NCBI GenBank assembly: GCA_947442255.1
Contig: CANEVO010000045.1
Span: 1-31,670 of the forward strand
Direction: 5' to 3'
Source of the DNA: Opitutia bacterium
GTDB lineage: Bacteria > Verrucomicrobiota > Verrucomicrobiae > Opitutales > Opitutaceae
DNA: 31,670 nt
The translations under genes were made by a program, and so were the position numbers. Under the pieces are notes generated by a model. That model saw only the letters and a program-made list of their open reading frames with translations. It searched no databases and was not told the origin of the DNA. Positions within the stretch are counted from its first letter, which is position 1. Each line of letters begins with the position of its first letter. Below, piece after piece: positions 15,962-24,356 of the stretch.

Positions 15962-16208
15962 GGCGGGAGGCTGCCGCCCCCGGCGGATGAGTGGCAAAGG
16001 TTTTTTACGGCGCCAAACCCCGAACGGTCCAATCCCCGTACCGCGCCGGGCGGGGGCGCCGAGTTTACAGTTGCCCGCGAGGGTAACGCTGGCGATGGTT
16101 TCTCCTTCATGCACGCGTTGAGCGCCTCCGGCGCTCCGGGTGCCATCATAACCCACGGTCGTTCCTCCGTTAACTGGAGTGAGCGCCGTTTAACAAAAAA
16201 CACAAAAC

Positions 16209-17408
16209 ATGTCAGATAACGATAAGTCAGGCGCGCCGAATCCGGCGTCCGCCGACTTGCCCGCCAGCGCCCCGGCGCCAGCGGAGTCCACGAGTGCGGC
16301 GCCTGCGGCCGCCACCCCGTCAGCGGTCCCAGTAACGTTCGGCTCCAACCGTGGCTCCGGCCTCGCCCGGGGCAAACGCCCCGCGCCGCCCACGGCGCCG
16401 GCCGCCTCCGCCCCGTCGGGCGGCTACAAGCCCACCTCGCTCGCGGTCATCACGCCAGCGAGCGAATACAAAAACCCGTTCACCGGCGAAACCGCCGTGT
16501 CGAGCGCGCCTCCCGTCAACGAGCCTGCCCCGCAGGCCGCTCCTCCCACTCCGGCCCCGGCTCCGATCTCCCGCTCGCCGGTACCGGAATCTTCCGCTTC
16601 GATCGACGCCACCGAACGCTCCGCCGAGGCGCCCGTGCGCGCCGCGGAATCCCGCCAGCCCGAGGTTCCGGAAAACGCCGCCAAACCGATGTTCCCTTAC
16701 CAGGAACCGGGTAAGACCGAATTAAAGATTCTCCCGCCCGAGCCGGCCAAACGCCCGGCCGTGAGCTGGGAAGCGGCCGCGGGTAACGAACCCGCCGCTG
16801 CCACCCCCGCCGCTCCGCGGCGCGACGACCGCCCGACATTTCGTACCGAGCGCGATCGGGATCGGCGTGAAAACCGGCCCTTGGAGCCCCGCGAACCGCA
16901 GGACCCGAAAGCTTTGGAACCGCGCGAGCCCAAACCCTACGAACGGCGTGAAGGTCGCGAGCCGCGGCGGAACGATCGCAAGTTCGAGCCGCGCACGAAT
17001 CAACCGTTCTCCGCACGCCCCCGGCAACCCGAAGCGCCGAAAAAGTCCGGCGGTTTCTTCGGCTGGCTGAAAGGTCTTTTCGGCGGCGGCTCCAGCGCCG
17101 CTCCCGCCGGCGACCGGCCGGCGCATGAAGGCCGGCGGGAAGACGGTGACCGTGGTCATCAACGGCATCGTGGCGACCGCGGGCGTGGTCAGGGTGGCGG
17201 CTATCGCGACGACAACCGCGGCCCCCGGCCTGAAGGCCAGGGCGGCGGCGATCCCCGCCAGCAGGGCGAAGGCGATCAAGGTGGCCAGCGGCGCCGTCGG
17301 CGTCGCGGCGGTCGCGGTCGGGGCCCGAGTGGCGGTGGCGGTGGCGGCTATCGCGACGACAATCGCGGTCCGCGGCCCGAAGGCCAGCAGGGCGGCGGGG
17401 CAATTTGA
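16209..17408 (+). CDS. Long disordered Pro/Ala- and RGG-rich protein
   Basis: I do not recognise a family. The 399 residues lack a globular domain and a signal peptide. Residues 1-160 are rich in Ala, Pro and Ser; 165-190 hold a better-ordered patch (KPMFPYQEPGKTELKILPPE); about 200-275 are dominated by Arg, Glu, Asp and Pro with repeated EPRE units; KKSGGFFGWLKGLFGGG (about 278-294) could form a short amphipathic or membrane-touching helix; the rest is Gly/Arg-rich with RGG, RGRG and a run of Arg. GGYRDDNRGPRPEG occurs twice. RGG and Arg-rich tails bind RNA in many proteins (for example the C-terminal parts of RNase E and DEAD-box helicases), so RNA binding or condensate formation is a reasonable inference. 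The frame has normal high-GC codon use, a long uninterrupted length and its own terminator, so it is likely a real gene. Confidence 0.75.
   Translation: MSDNDKSGAPNPASADLPASAPAPAESTSAAPAAATPSAVPVTFGSNRGSGLARGKRPAPPTAPAASAPSGGYKPTSLAVITPASEYKNPFTGETAVSSAPPVNEPAPQAAPPTPAPAPISRSPVPESSASIDATERSAEAPVRAAESRQPEVPENAAKPMFPYQEPGKTELKILPPEPAKRPAVSWEAAAGNEPAAATPAAPRRDDRPTFRTERDRDRRENRPLEPREPQDPKALEPREPKPYERREGREPRRNDRKFEPRTNQPFSARPRQPEAPKKSGGFFGWLKGLFGGGSSAAPAGDRPAHEGRREDGDRGHQRHRGDRGRGQGGGYRDDNRGPRPEGQGGGDPRQQGEGDQGGQRRRRRRGGRGRGPSGGGGGGYRDDNRGPRPEGQQGGGAI
17194..17397 (+). repeat. Direct repeat pair inside the RGG gene
   Basis: The unit beginning GTGGCGGCTATCGCGACGAC occurs at 17194 and again at 17341, 147 bases (49 codons) apart and in the same frame. 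Each copy covers roughly 55 bases with a few silent or near-silent differences. Each copy encodes GGYRDDNRGPRPEG. The second copy ends the gene. This points to internal duplication and possible length variation between strains. Confidence 0.75.
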
Positions 17409-17458
17409 TGCGATCGAAGCATTAGAACTTGCTCCCCGCGCGACCCCGCGCGCATTTC

Positions 17459-17488
17459 AAAGGCGTCCACTTCGTGGGCGCCTTTTTT
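17459..17488 (+). terminator. Rho-independent terminator after the RGG gene
   Basis: AAAGGCGTCCAC (17459-17470) pairs over 12 bp, with one T-G wobble, with GTGGGCGCCTTT (17474-17485) around a TTC loop; the run of T residues reaches 17488. It sits about 50 bases after the stop codon of the RGG protein gene and 80 bases before murA, so murA should have its own promoter. It is the clearest intrinsic terminator in the window. A second small palindrome CCCGCT-TG-AGCGGG follows at 17507-17520. Confidence 0.85.
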
Positions 17489-17570
17489 ATTCCGGCTGCG
17501 CCGCCGCCCGCTTGAGCGGGTGGGGTGCGCACCGACCCATCGCTCACGCCCGCAGTCACGTTCCACGCTC

Positions 17571-18860
17571 ATGGCCGATCTCATCGTCAACGGCGGCAAG
17601 CCGCTTTCCGGCACGATCACGCCGTCCGGCAACAAAAACTCGGTGCTCCCGATCTTGTGCGCCTCCCTGCTCACGGACGAGCCCGTCACGCTGCGCAACG
17701 TCCCCGCGATCACGGACGTCGAAAAACTCGTCACGTTTTTCCAGGAGCAGGGTTCCCGGATCACGTGGGACAAGGCGGCGGGCACGCTGGCGATCGACCA
17801 CTCGACCTTCGACGCCCGCCGGCTGGACGGCGAATTGCCGTCGGGCATGCGGTCGTCGGTTCTTTTGTTCGCACCGCTGCTGCAGCGGATGAAAAAAATC
17901 GCGCTCCCGTCGAACGCCAAGGGCTGCTCGCTGGGCATTCGCGAACTCGATCCGCACCTCGAAATTCTCGGCCATCTGGGCGCGAAGATCTCGCACAACG
18001 GCGCGCTGAAGCTGCGTCTCGCCGGCCGGTTCCGCGGCGCCCGCCACTGGCCCGACTACATGTCGGTCACGGCGACGGAAAATTTCGTCATGGCGGCGGC
18101 TGTCGCCGAGGGCGAATCGACGCTCATCAACGCCGCCAGCGAGCCCCACGTCCAGGATCTGTGCCACGTGCTGGTCGCGATGGGCGCCAACATCAGCGGC
18201 ATCGGCACGAGCCAGCTCGTGGTCGAGGGCGTCCCGCGGCTCGGCGGCGGCGCGTTCACCATCACCACCGACTATCACGAAGTCGTCACGTTTCTCGCCC
18301 TCGGCGCCATCACCGGCGGCGACGTGAAGGTCAGGAACTCGGTACCGCACCACTTCGATCTGATCGCCCGCGCCTTCCGCAAGGTTGGGGTCGTGGTCGA
18401 ACACGAGGGCGACACGGCCCGCGTGCGCCGCCGGCAATCGCTCGAGATCGAGCGGCCCTTCACCACCAATCTCCTGCCCAAAATCGAGGCCGCACCCTGG
18501 CCGTATTTCCCGGTCGACCTGCTGCCGTGCATGCTCGCGCTGGCGGTGCGCGCCAAGGGGGCGATCCAGTTTTGGAACAAAGTCTACGAGGGCGGCTTCA
18601 CCTGGATGCCCGAGCTCTCGAAATTCGGCGCACATGTGGTTGTGAGCGACCCGCACCGCGTCATCGTGTTCGGCGACCGCCCGCTGCGGCCGACGACCGT
18701 CGATGCGCCCTACATCATCCGCGCTGCCGTCGGCCTCTACATGGTCGCGGCCAGCATCCCGGGCCGCTCCGTCGTGAAGAATGCCGACACGATCAAGCGG
18801 GCCCATCCCAACTTCGTGGAAAACCTCCGCAGCCTCGGTGCGGACGTGGAGTGGAAATAA
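17571..18860 (+). CDS. murA: UDP-N-acetylglucosamine 1-carboxyvinyltransferase, divergent
   Basis: Transfers enolpyruvate from PEP to UDP-GlcNAc, the first committed step of peptidoglycan synthesis, in the cytoplasm. The 429 residues match the usual length. Conserved points: SGNKNSVLPIL near the N-terminus with the Lys-Asn pair of the active site, LRNVPAITDV, the fosfomycin-target cysteine in NAKGCSLGIR with the Arg five residues later, VTATEN, the catalytic-type aspartate in YFPVDLLP, and the Arg of YIIRAAVG. Departures from the textbook form are NAKGC instead of PGGC, EGGFTWMPEL instead of ENRFMHVPEL, and an unusual C-terminal segment ADTIKRAHPNFVENL. It may be a diverged main MurA or a second copy. 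The ATG at 17571 gives the standard N-terminus; a 17-codon upstream extension is not conserved. ruvB follows on the same strand. Confidence 0.88.
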   Translation: MADLIVNGGKPLSGTITPSGNKNSVLPILCASLLTDEPVTLRNVPAITDVEKLVTFFQEQGSRITWDKAAGTLAIDHSTFDARRLDGELPSGMRSSVLLFAPLLQRMKKIALPSNAKGCSLGIRELDPHLEILGHLGAKISHNGALKLRLAGRFRGARHWPDYMSVTATENFVMAAAVAEGESTLINAASEPHVQDLCHVLVAMGANISGIGTSQLVVEGVPRLGGGAFTITTDYHEVVTFLALGAITGGDVKVRNSVPHHFDLIARAFRKVGVVVEHEGDTARVRRRQSLEIERPFTTNLLPKIEAAPWPYFPVDLLPCMLALAVRAKGAIQFWNKVYEGGFTWMPELSKFGAHVVVSDPHRVIVFGDRPLRPTTVDAPYIIRAAVGLYMVAASIPGRSVVKNADTIKRAHPNFVENLRSLGADVEWK

Positions 18861-18952
18861 GGGCCGGAAGTGAAAGGTGAAAATCAGGTGAAGAAATGTA
18901 TCCACCCCTGTTAGCTTCGCGCTTTTCGCATTAACGGCTTTTGATCGCACCC

Positions 18953-19999
18953 ATGCCCGCCCCCGATAATTCTGCCAAAGGCCTCGGCTTCATTTCCAGC
19001 GCACTCGCCGCGCCCGTGTCACCGGCGGAGGCCGCGCTGCGGCCGCTGTCCTTTGCCGATTTCACCGGCCAGGCCAAGACCGTCGAGCGCCTGCAGGTCA
19101 TGGTTGGCGCGGCCAAGAAACGCGACGAGGCGCTCAATCACATCCTCCTCTCCGGACCGCCGGGGCTCGGCAAGACCACGCTCGCGTTCATCCTCGGGCA
19201 CGAACTGGGCCGCAACGTGCGCATCACGTCGGGCCCCGTGGTGGAGAAGGCCGGCGATCTCGCGGGACTGCTGACGAATCTCGAAGAGGGTGACATTCTC
19301 TTCATCGACGAGATCCACCGCATCCCGAAGACCGTCGAGGAGTACCTCTACTCGGCGATGGAGGATTTCCGCATCGACATCATGATCGATCAGGGGCCCA
19401 ACGCACGCAGCGTGCGGCTCTCGATCCCGCGCTTCACGCTGATCGGCGCGACCACGCGCAGCGGCCTGCTCACCGCGCCGCTGCGCTCGCGCTTCACGCT
19501 GCAAACGCGCCTCGACTACTACGACCACGCCACCCTAGAAGGCATTGTCCGCCGCAGTTGCGGATTGCTCAAGGTCGCGATCGACGCGGGCGGGGCGCAG
19601 GAGATCGCCACGCGGGCGCGCGGCACGCCGCGCGTCGCCAACAACCTCATCAATTTCTGCCGCGACTACGCGCAGGAACGGGCACAGGGGAAAATCACCC
19701 AGCCGGTCGCCGCCGCCGCCCTCGAGTTGCTGGAAATCGACGCCGCGGGGCTCGACGAAATGGACAAACGGATGCTGCGCGTAATGGCCGAGAACTACCG
19801 CGGCGGTCCCGTAGGCATGAGCACGATCGCGGTGGCGGTGGGCGAAGAGGCCGAGACCCTCGAAGAGGTGCACGAGCCCTTCCTGATTCAGGAAGGCTAT
19901 CTGCAACGCACGCCCCAGGGCCGCGTCCTCACCGCCAAGGGCTACACCGCCGTCGGACTGAAGGCCGCGCTCGGCGGCGACCAGGGCTCGCTGCTGTAG
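18953..19999 (+). CDS. ruvB: Holliday junction branch migration DNA helicase RuvB
   Basis: The hexameric motor that, with RuvA, drives branch migration of Holliday junctions during recombinational repair. The 348 residues contain, in order: RPLSFADFTGQAKTVERL, Walker A GPPGLGKTT at 68-76, the Walker B segment ILFIDEIHRIPK with DEIH at 119-122, the RuvB beta-hairpin region with DIMIDQGPNARSVRL, GATTRSGLLTAPLRSRF with the sensor and arginine-finger residues, RGTPRVANNLI, and the winged-helix C-terminus with GYLQRTPQGRVLTAKGY. The ATG at 18953 is preferred over a TTG at 18941. The gene follows murA by 92 bases; no ruvA or ruvC lies nearby, so the ruv genes are split in this genome or lie elsewhere. 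Identity is certain. Confidence 0.97.
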   Translation: MPAPDNSAKGLGFISSALAAPVSPAEAALRPLSFADFTGQAKTVERLQVMVGAAKKRDEALNHILLSGPPGLGKTTLAFILGHELGRNVRITSGPVVEKAGDLAGLLTNLEEGDILFIDEIHRIPKTVEEYLYSAMEDFRIDIMIDQGPNARSVRLSIPRFTLIGATTRSGLLTAPLRSRFTLQTRLDYYDHATLEGIVRRSCGLLKVAIDAGGAQEIATRARGTPRVANNLINFCRDYAQERAQGKITQPVAAAALELLEIDAAGLDEMDKRMLRVMAENYRGGPVGMSTIAVAVGEEAETLEEVHEPFLIQEGYLQRTPQGRVLTAKGYTAVGLKAALGGDQGSLL

Positions 20000-20032
20000 A
20001 CGTCCACCCGGACAAAGGAAACGCCGGGAACC

Positions 20033-20971
20033 TCAGGGTTTGCCGGTCGTGCCCAGCACGCCAATTTCCCTCAGCCAGTCCGCGCACAATTCCGGCCAGC
20101 GCGCGACAGGCCCTTCGGCCTCCCGCACGCCAAAGCCGTGGCCGCCGCTTTTGAAGACATGCAGTTCCACCGTGGCTCCGGCCTTCTTGAGTTCGAGATA
20201 GGTCATGGCCGCATTTTGCGCCGGGACCGCCCGGTCATCGTCGGCGTGCAGGATAAACGTGGGCGGATACTTGGCCCCCGGAGCGGCCACGATCCGGTAA
20301 TCCTGCAACATCCGGCCGACGGCCGAGGCACTCCGCCCCGTCGAAGGCAACGCTCCGGCCGGGGCATACCCCAGGATCGAGAAATCGGGCCGGGCGGCGG
20401 TGGCATCGACCTCGTCGACGGGTTGGTAAACGCGCTTGTCCGAAAAGAACTCGATCGTCGCAGCCAGATGTCCGCCCGCCGAAAATCCGAGAAACCCGAT
20501 GCGCTTCGGATCGAGCCCCCAGCCGCTCGCGCGGCTTCGCACTAGGCGCATGGCCCGTTGGGCATCTTGGAGACCGACGTCCTGGGCGTTTTCGTGGCCC
20601 TCCGTCGCGAGCCGGTACTTGAGAAGGAACACGGTCACCCCCAGCTTGTTCAACCAGGCCGCCGTATCCGCACCCTCCTTGTCGAGGACGATACGCGCCC
20701 AGCCGCCGCCCGGCGCGATGATGACAACCGCGCCATTCGGATGCTTGGGCCGAAATACCGTCAAGCTCGGCTCTGCAATCTGTGAGACAAAGCGGTCGTG
20801 CTTCCACGTCGACGTGCTGCGCTCCGTGATTTTTTCGGTGAACGCGATTTTCTCGGAGCCGGGCGGCTTGCCCGGCCAGAGCGGGATGACTTCGGGAATC
20901 TCCGCGGCGGAAAGACCGAGCGTGGCGAGGCCAACCAGAAACCCGGCGCGCAAACTCAAGAAGAGGTGCAT
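20033..20971 (-). CDS. Secreted alpha/beta hydrolase (acetylxylan-esterase/lipase-like)
   Basis: A 312-residue exported esterase. Residues 1-23 form a signal peptide (LSLRAGFLVGLATLGLSAAE). The mature N-terminus IPEVIPLWPGKPPGSE is typical of planctomycete and verrucomicrobial BD-FAE-like esterases. The oxyanion motif is APGGGWARI (87-95), the nucleophile S164 in GFSAGGH, the acid one of D244-D246 in HADDDRAVP, and the base H278 in SGGHGF. Relatives remove acetyl or feruloyl groups from plant polysaccharides, so a role in polysaccharide de-esterification is likely but not proved. A longer in-frame opening up to 21322 overlaps the divergent dehydrogenase gene and carries no domain, so the ATG at 20971 was chosen. 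It converges with ruvB and diverges from the FMN enzyme. Confidence 0.85.
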   Translation of the reverse strand: MHLFLSLRAGFLVGLATLGLSAAEIPEVIPLWPGKPPGSEKIAFTEKITERSTSTWKHDRFVSQIAEPSLTVFRPKHPNGAVVIIAPGGGWARIVLDKEGADTAAWLNKLGVTVFLLKYRLATEGHENAQDVGLQDAQRAMRLVRSRASGWGLDPKRIGFLGFSAGGHLAATIEFFSDKRVYQPVDEVDATAARPDFSILGYAPAGALPSTGRSASAVGRMLQDYRIVAAPGAKYPPTFILHADDDRAVPAQNAAMTYLELKKAGATVELHVFKSGGHGFGVREAEGPVARWPELCADWLREIGVLGTTGKP

Positions 20972-21149
20972 GCCATGACGTTCGAACGGGGCGGCCCATT
21001 GACAAACCCATTCGGTCCGGCCTGGGCGCCGATCAGGCGACGAGCCCGTTGCCGGCCGCTCCGCGGGAAATCGGGCTGGAGTTTTCGGGCGCGGTTTGCC
21101 ACACCCGCTCCGTGCAGCCGCGTTACCCCCACGTCTGAGCCGCGATCCC

Positions 21150-22346
21150 ATGGCGATCACGCGTCGAGAATTGCTCCGCACGGCCGGCGTCGTCGCCGGC
21201 GTGGCGGCGATCCCAGCGAATGCCGCCACCCCTGCAGGCCCCGCGGCTCCGTCACCGCCGGGCACGGCCGCCCCGGGCCCGACCGAACTTTTCGACGTCC
21301 CCGATTTCGAACGCGCGGCCAAGGGCCAGATGTCGCCGATGGCGTGGGACTACCTCACCGGCGCCGCGGCCGATGAACTCACCCTCCGCTGGAATCACGA
21401 GGCCTACGAGCGCCTGCGGTTGAAGCCGCGGGTGCTGATCGATGTTTCAAAAATCGATACCCGCGTCCAGCTGCTGGGCCGCGAGCTGCCCTTTCCCATC
21501 CTGCTGGCCCCCGCCGCCTATCACCGGCTGTTTCACGCCGAGGGCGAACTCGGCGTGGCCCGCGGCGCCGGCGCGATCAACGCGACCATGGTTGTTAGCA
21601 CCACCGCCACGACGACCATCGAGGATATCGCCGCGGTCGCCACGGGTCCGCTGTGGTTTCAACTCTACGTGCAATCGGACCGCGGATTCACCCGCGAGTT
21701 GGTCCGGCGCGCGGAAGCCGCCGGTTGCCAGGCCCTCGTCATCACCGTCGACACCCCCGTGCTCGGACCGCGTTACCGCGAGCTGCGCGGCAAGTTCTCG
21801 CTCCCACCCGGGATCGAACGGGCGAACCTGAAGGGGCTCGCCGCCGCCACGGGCAGCCACCGCCCCACGGAACAGTCGATGTACAGCGCCATGCTGGATC
21901 CGACCGTCACCTGGCGGGACATCGACTGGCTGCGTTCGCTGACGAAATTGCCGGTGCTCTTGAAGGGCATTCTGAATCCCGACGATGCGGACCGGGCGGC
22001 CCAAGCCGGCGTGGCCGGCATCCTCGTTTCGAATCACGGTGCCCGCAATCTCGACACGGCGCCCGCCACGATCGACGCCCTGCCCCTGGTCGTCGCGAAA
22101 GTCGCCGGCCGCGTGCCGGTGCTGGTCGACGGTGGCATTCGCCGCGGGACCGACATCCTGAAGGCGCTGGCGCTCGGCGCCAACGCCGTGCTGATCGGTC
22201 GCCCCTACCTCTTCGGCCTCGCCGCCCAAGGCGCGCCGGGCGTCACCCGCGTCGTCAATATCCTCCGCCGCGAACTTGAAATGGCCATGGCCCTCACCGG
22301 CCGGACGACGATTGCATCGATCGATGCGTCGGTGATCTGGCGCTAG
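21150..22346 (+). CDS. FMN-dependent alpha-hydroxy-acid dehydrogenase/oxidase with Tat signal
   Basis: A 398-residue flavoprotein of the L-lactate dehydrogenase / glycolate oxidase family, which oxidises a 2-hydroxy acid to the 2-oxo acid. The N-terminus MAITRRELLRTAGVVAGVAA is a twin-arginine signal (TRRELL then a hydrophobic core), so the folded enzyme is probably exported. The barrel motifs are present: PFPILLAPAAYHRL, WFQLYV, LVITVDTP, VLLKGI with K272, SNHGAR with the catalytic H296 and R299, VDGGIRRGTDI at 326-336 and LIGRPYLFGL at 348-357. The normally strict HGGR reads HGAR, and the YDYY segment of the glycolate oxidase N-terminus reads AWDYLTGAA. The substrate cannot be told from this. 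The ATG at 21150 is preferred over one at 21096 because it gives a proper Tat signal. It diverges from the esterase and precedes the large hydrolase by 52 bases. Confidence 0.9.
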   Translation: MAITRRELLRTAGVVAGVAAIPANAATPAGPAAPSPPGTAAPGPTELFDVPDFERAAKGQMSPMAWDYLTGAAADELTLRWNHEAYERLRLKPRVLIDVSKIDTRVQLLGRELPFPILLAPAAYHRLFHAEGELGVARGAGAINATMVVSTTATTTIEDIAAVATGPLWFQLYVQSDRGFTRELVRRAEAAGCQALVITVDTPVLGPRYRELRGKFSLPPGIERANLKGLAAATGSHRPTEQSMYSAMLDPTVTWRDIDWLRSLTKLPVLLKGILNPDDADRAAQAGVAGILVSNHGARNLDTAPATIDALPLVVAKVAGRVPVLVDGGIRRGTDILKALALGANAVLIGRPYLFGLAAQGAPGVTRVVNILRRELEMAMALTGRTTIASIDASVIWR

Positions 22347-22398
22347 GCCGACGGCGAAAGTTTTTGCCACCCGTCCCAGAAGCTTCGTTCCCGAACCC

Positions 22399-24342
22399 AT
22401 GCCGACCTCATTCCCTCCCTTGCGGCACGCCGGTGCGCTGTTCTTGGCGACCCTGCTTTCCGTCTCGGGCGCCGATACCTCGAGCGACATCCAAGCCCAA
22501 CTCGACCGCCCGCTGCTCGCGGTGAATCTCACCGCCGACGAAGCGCAACGGTTTTCCGACACCCGCGTGCCGCGGATGCCGGCGGTCAAGACTGCCGCCG
22601 AGTGGACGTCGATCGCGGATACCTTGCGCCGCAAGACGCTCGATCAAGTCGTCTTTCGCGGCGCGCAGGCCCAGCAGTGGCGCGAGGCCCGCGCCCAGGT
22701 GGTGTGGCTCGAAACGCTGCCGGGCGGGCCGGGCTATAGCATTCGCAAACTGCGCTACGAGGCGCTGCCCGGATTGTGGATTCCCGCGCTGCTCTATCTG
22801 CCCGAGAATCTTTCGGGCAAGGCGCCCGTGCACCTGGCGGTGAACGGCCACGACCTCGTCGGCAAGGCGACTCCCTACAAACAGATCCGTTGCATCAATC
22901 TCGCGAAACGCGGCATCATCTCGCTGAACATCGAGTGGCTCAACATGGGCCAGCTGAATGCGCCCACGTTCAACCACTATGCGATGAACCAGCTCGATCT
23001 CTGCGGCGTCAGCGGGCTCGCGCCCTTCTATCTCTCGATGTCCCGGGGGCTCGACCTCCTCCTCGCGCTCCCGAACGCCGATGCGCAGCGCGTGGCCGTG
23101 AGCGGACTTTCTGGCGGCGGCTGGCAGACGATCATCATCAGCGCCCTCGACCCGCGGGTGACGCTCTGCAATCCGGTCGCCGGTTATTCCAGCTTCCGGA
23201 CGCGGGCGGCCTATCCGACGGATCTCGGCGACTCGGAACAAACCCCCAACGACCTCGCCACCGTGGTGGATTACACGCATTTGACCGGCATGCTGGCCGG
23301 GCGCGCGGCGCTCCTCACCTACAACGCCAAGGACAATTGCTGCTTCGCCGCGGATCATGCGCTGGACCCGCTCGTGCAGGCCGCCGCCCCGCTTTTCGCC
23401 CTGCACGGCCAGCCCAACCGGCTCCAGACCCACGTGAATTTTGATCCCGGCACGCACAACTACGAGGTCGACAATCGCGAGGCGTTCTACCGCTTCCTGG
23501 GCGAAATATTTTTCGCGGGAAACAAAACCTGGGATCCCAAGGAAATTCCGTCCGGGACGGAGGTGAAATCACCGGAGGCGCTCGCCGTCGATCTGCCCGC
23601 GGGCAATCTCGACTTCAATCAACTCGCCAGGACCGCGATGCAGGCGCTGCCCCGCGATCCGGATTTCGCCCGCCGCGATCCCACCGCCGCCCGCGCCAAG
23701 TTGCGCGAAATCGTCCATTTCCGCGCGCCCGCCATGACCGCGGACCGCGTCAGCGGGGGCCGCGGCGGGGCTGGCGCCACGCGCCACTGGCAGGTGCGCG
23801 TCGGCAACGAGTGGACCGTGCCCGTCACCGAGTTTTCCCCCGGCGCACCGCAAGGCACGACCGTCCTTATCGCCGATGCCGGTCGCGGCAAGCTCGCGGC
23901 CGAAGTCGACCGTCTGCTCAAGGCCGGCCAGCGCGTGCTCGCCGTGGACTTGCTCGGATTCGGCGAAGCAAAAATCCCAAAGCACGATTTTCTCCATGCG
24001 CTGCTCATCGCCGCCGTCGGCGAACGCCCCCTCGGCGTGCAGGCCGATCAACTCGCCGCCGTGGCGCGCTGGGCGGCCCAGGAGTTCAAGGGCACGCCGG
24101 TGGCGCTGGCCGCCCAAGGGCCGCGCACCAGTCTGATTGCCCTCGTGACCAAGGCACTCGAACCAAGCGTGACCGGCGGACTGACCACGCACGATGCGAA
24201 GGCCAGCCTGAAGGAACTCGTCGAGCAGAACATCGTCGTCGACGCGCAGGCCGAGCAATTTTGCTTCGGCCTGCTTGAGGCCTTCGATGTTCCACAATTG
24301 CAGGTGCTGGCGGATGCGGGGCGGACCGGCCGGGCGCGCTGA
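22399..24342 (+). CDS. Large secreted alpha/beta hydrolase with a degenerate second hydrolase-like half
   Basis: A 647-residue exported protein. A signal peptide covers residues 1-25 (ALFLATLLSVSGAD). The first half (about 100-385) is an alpha/beta hydrolase of the acetylxylan-esterase-like kind: nucleophile S238 in SGLSGGGWQT, acid D312 in YNAKDNCCF, base H353 in DPGTHNYEVDNR. HDLVGKATPYKQIRCINLAK and ISLNIEWLNMG form the region around the oxyanion hole. The second half (about 450-640) again looks hydrolase-like, with TTVLIADAGRGK and VLAVDLLGFGEAK, but I find no Gly-x-Ser-x-Gly elbow there; the nearest equivalent (VALAAQGPRTSL) lacks the serine. It is therefore likely a non-catalytic second domain. 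The natural ester is not known. It follows the FMN enzyme closely on the same strand, suggesting co-expression. Confidence 0.8.
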   Translation: MPTSFPPLRHAGALFLATLLSVSGADTSSDIQAQLDRPLLAVNLTADEAQRFSDTRVPRMPAVKTAAEWTSIADTLRRKTLDQVVFRGAQAQQWREARAQVVWLETLPGGPGYSIRKLRYEALPGLWIPALLYLPENLSGKAPVHLAVNGHDLVGKATPYKQIRCINLAKRGIISLNIEWLNMGQLNAPTFNHYAMNQLDLCGVSGLAPFYLSMSRGLDLLLALPNADAQRVAVSGLSGGGWQTIIISALDPRVTLCNPVAGYSSFRTRAAYPTDLGDSEQTPNDLATVVDYTHLTGMLAGRAALLTYNAKDNCCFAADHALDPLVQAAAPLFALHGQPNRLQTHVNFDPGTHNYEVDNREAFYRFLGEIFFAGNKTWDPKEIPSGTEVKSPEALAVDLPAGNLDFNQLARTAMQALPRDPDFARRDPTAARAKLREIVHFRAPAMTADRVSGGRGGAGATRHWQVRVGNEWTVPVTEFSPGAPQGTTVLIADAGRGKLAAEVDRLLKAGQRVLAVDLLGFGEAKIPKHDFLHALLIAAVGERPLGVQADQLAAVARWAAQEFKGTPVALAAQGPRTSLIALVTKALEPSVTGGLTTHDAKASLKELVEQNIVVDAQAEQFCFGLLEAFDVPQLQVLADAGRTGRAR

Positions 24343-24356
24343 CCCATCCGCACCGG

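Noticed and set aside
16120..16136. GAGCGCC-TCC-GGCGCTC hairpin as terminator of the RGG or dUTPase-like gene
   Set aside because: It lies upstream of both gene starts, has no T-run and only a 7-bp stem; nothing supports a function.
17194..17397. CRISPR-like repeat
   Set aside because: There are only two copies, in frame within a Gly/Arg-rich protein; no spaced array is present anywhere in the window.
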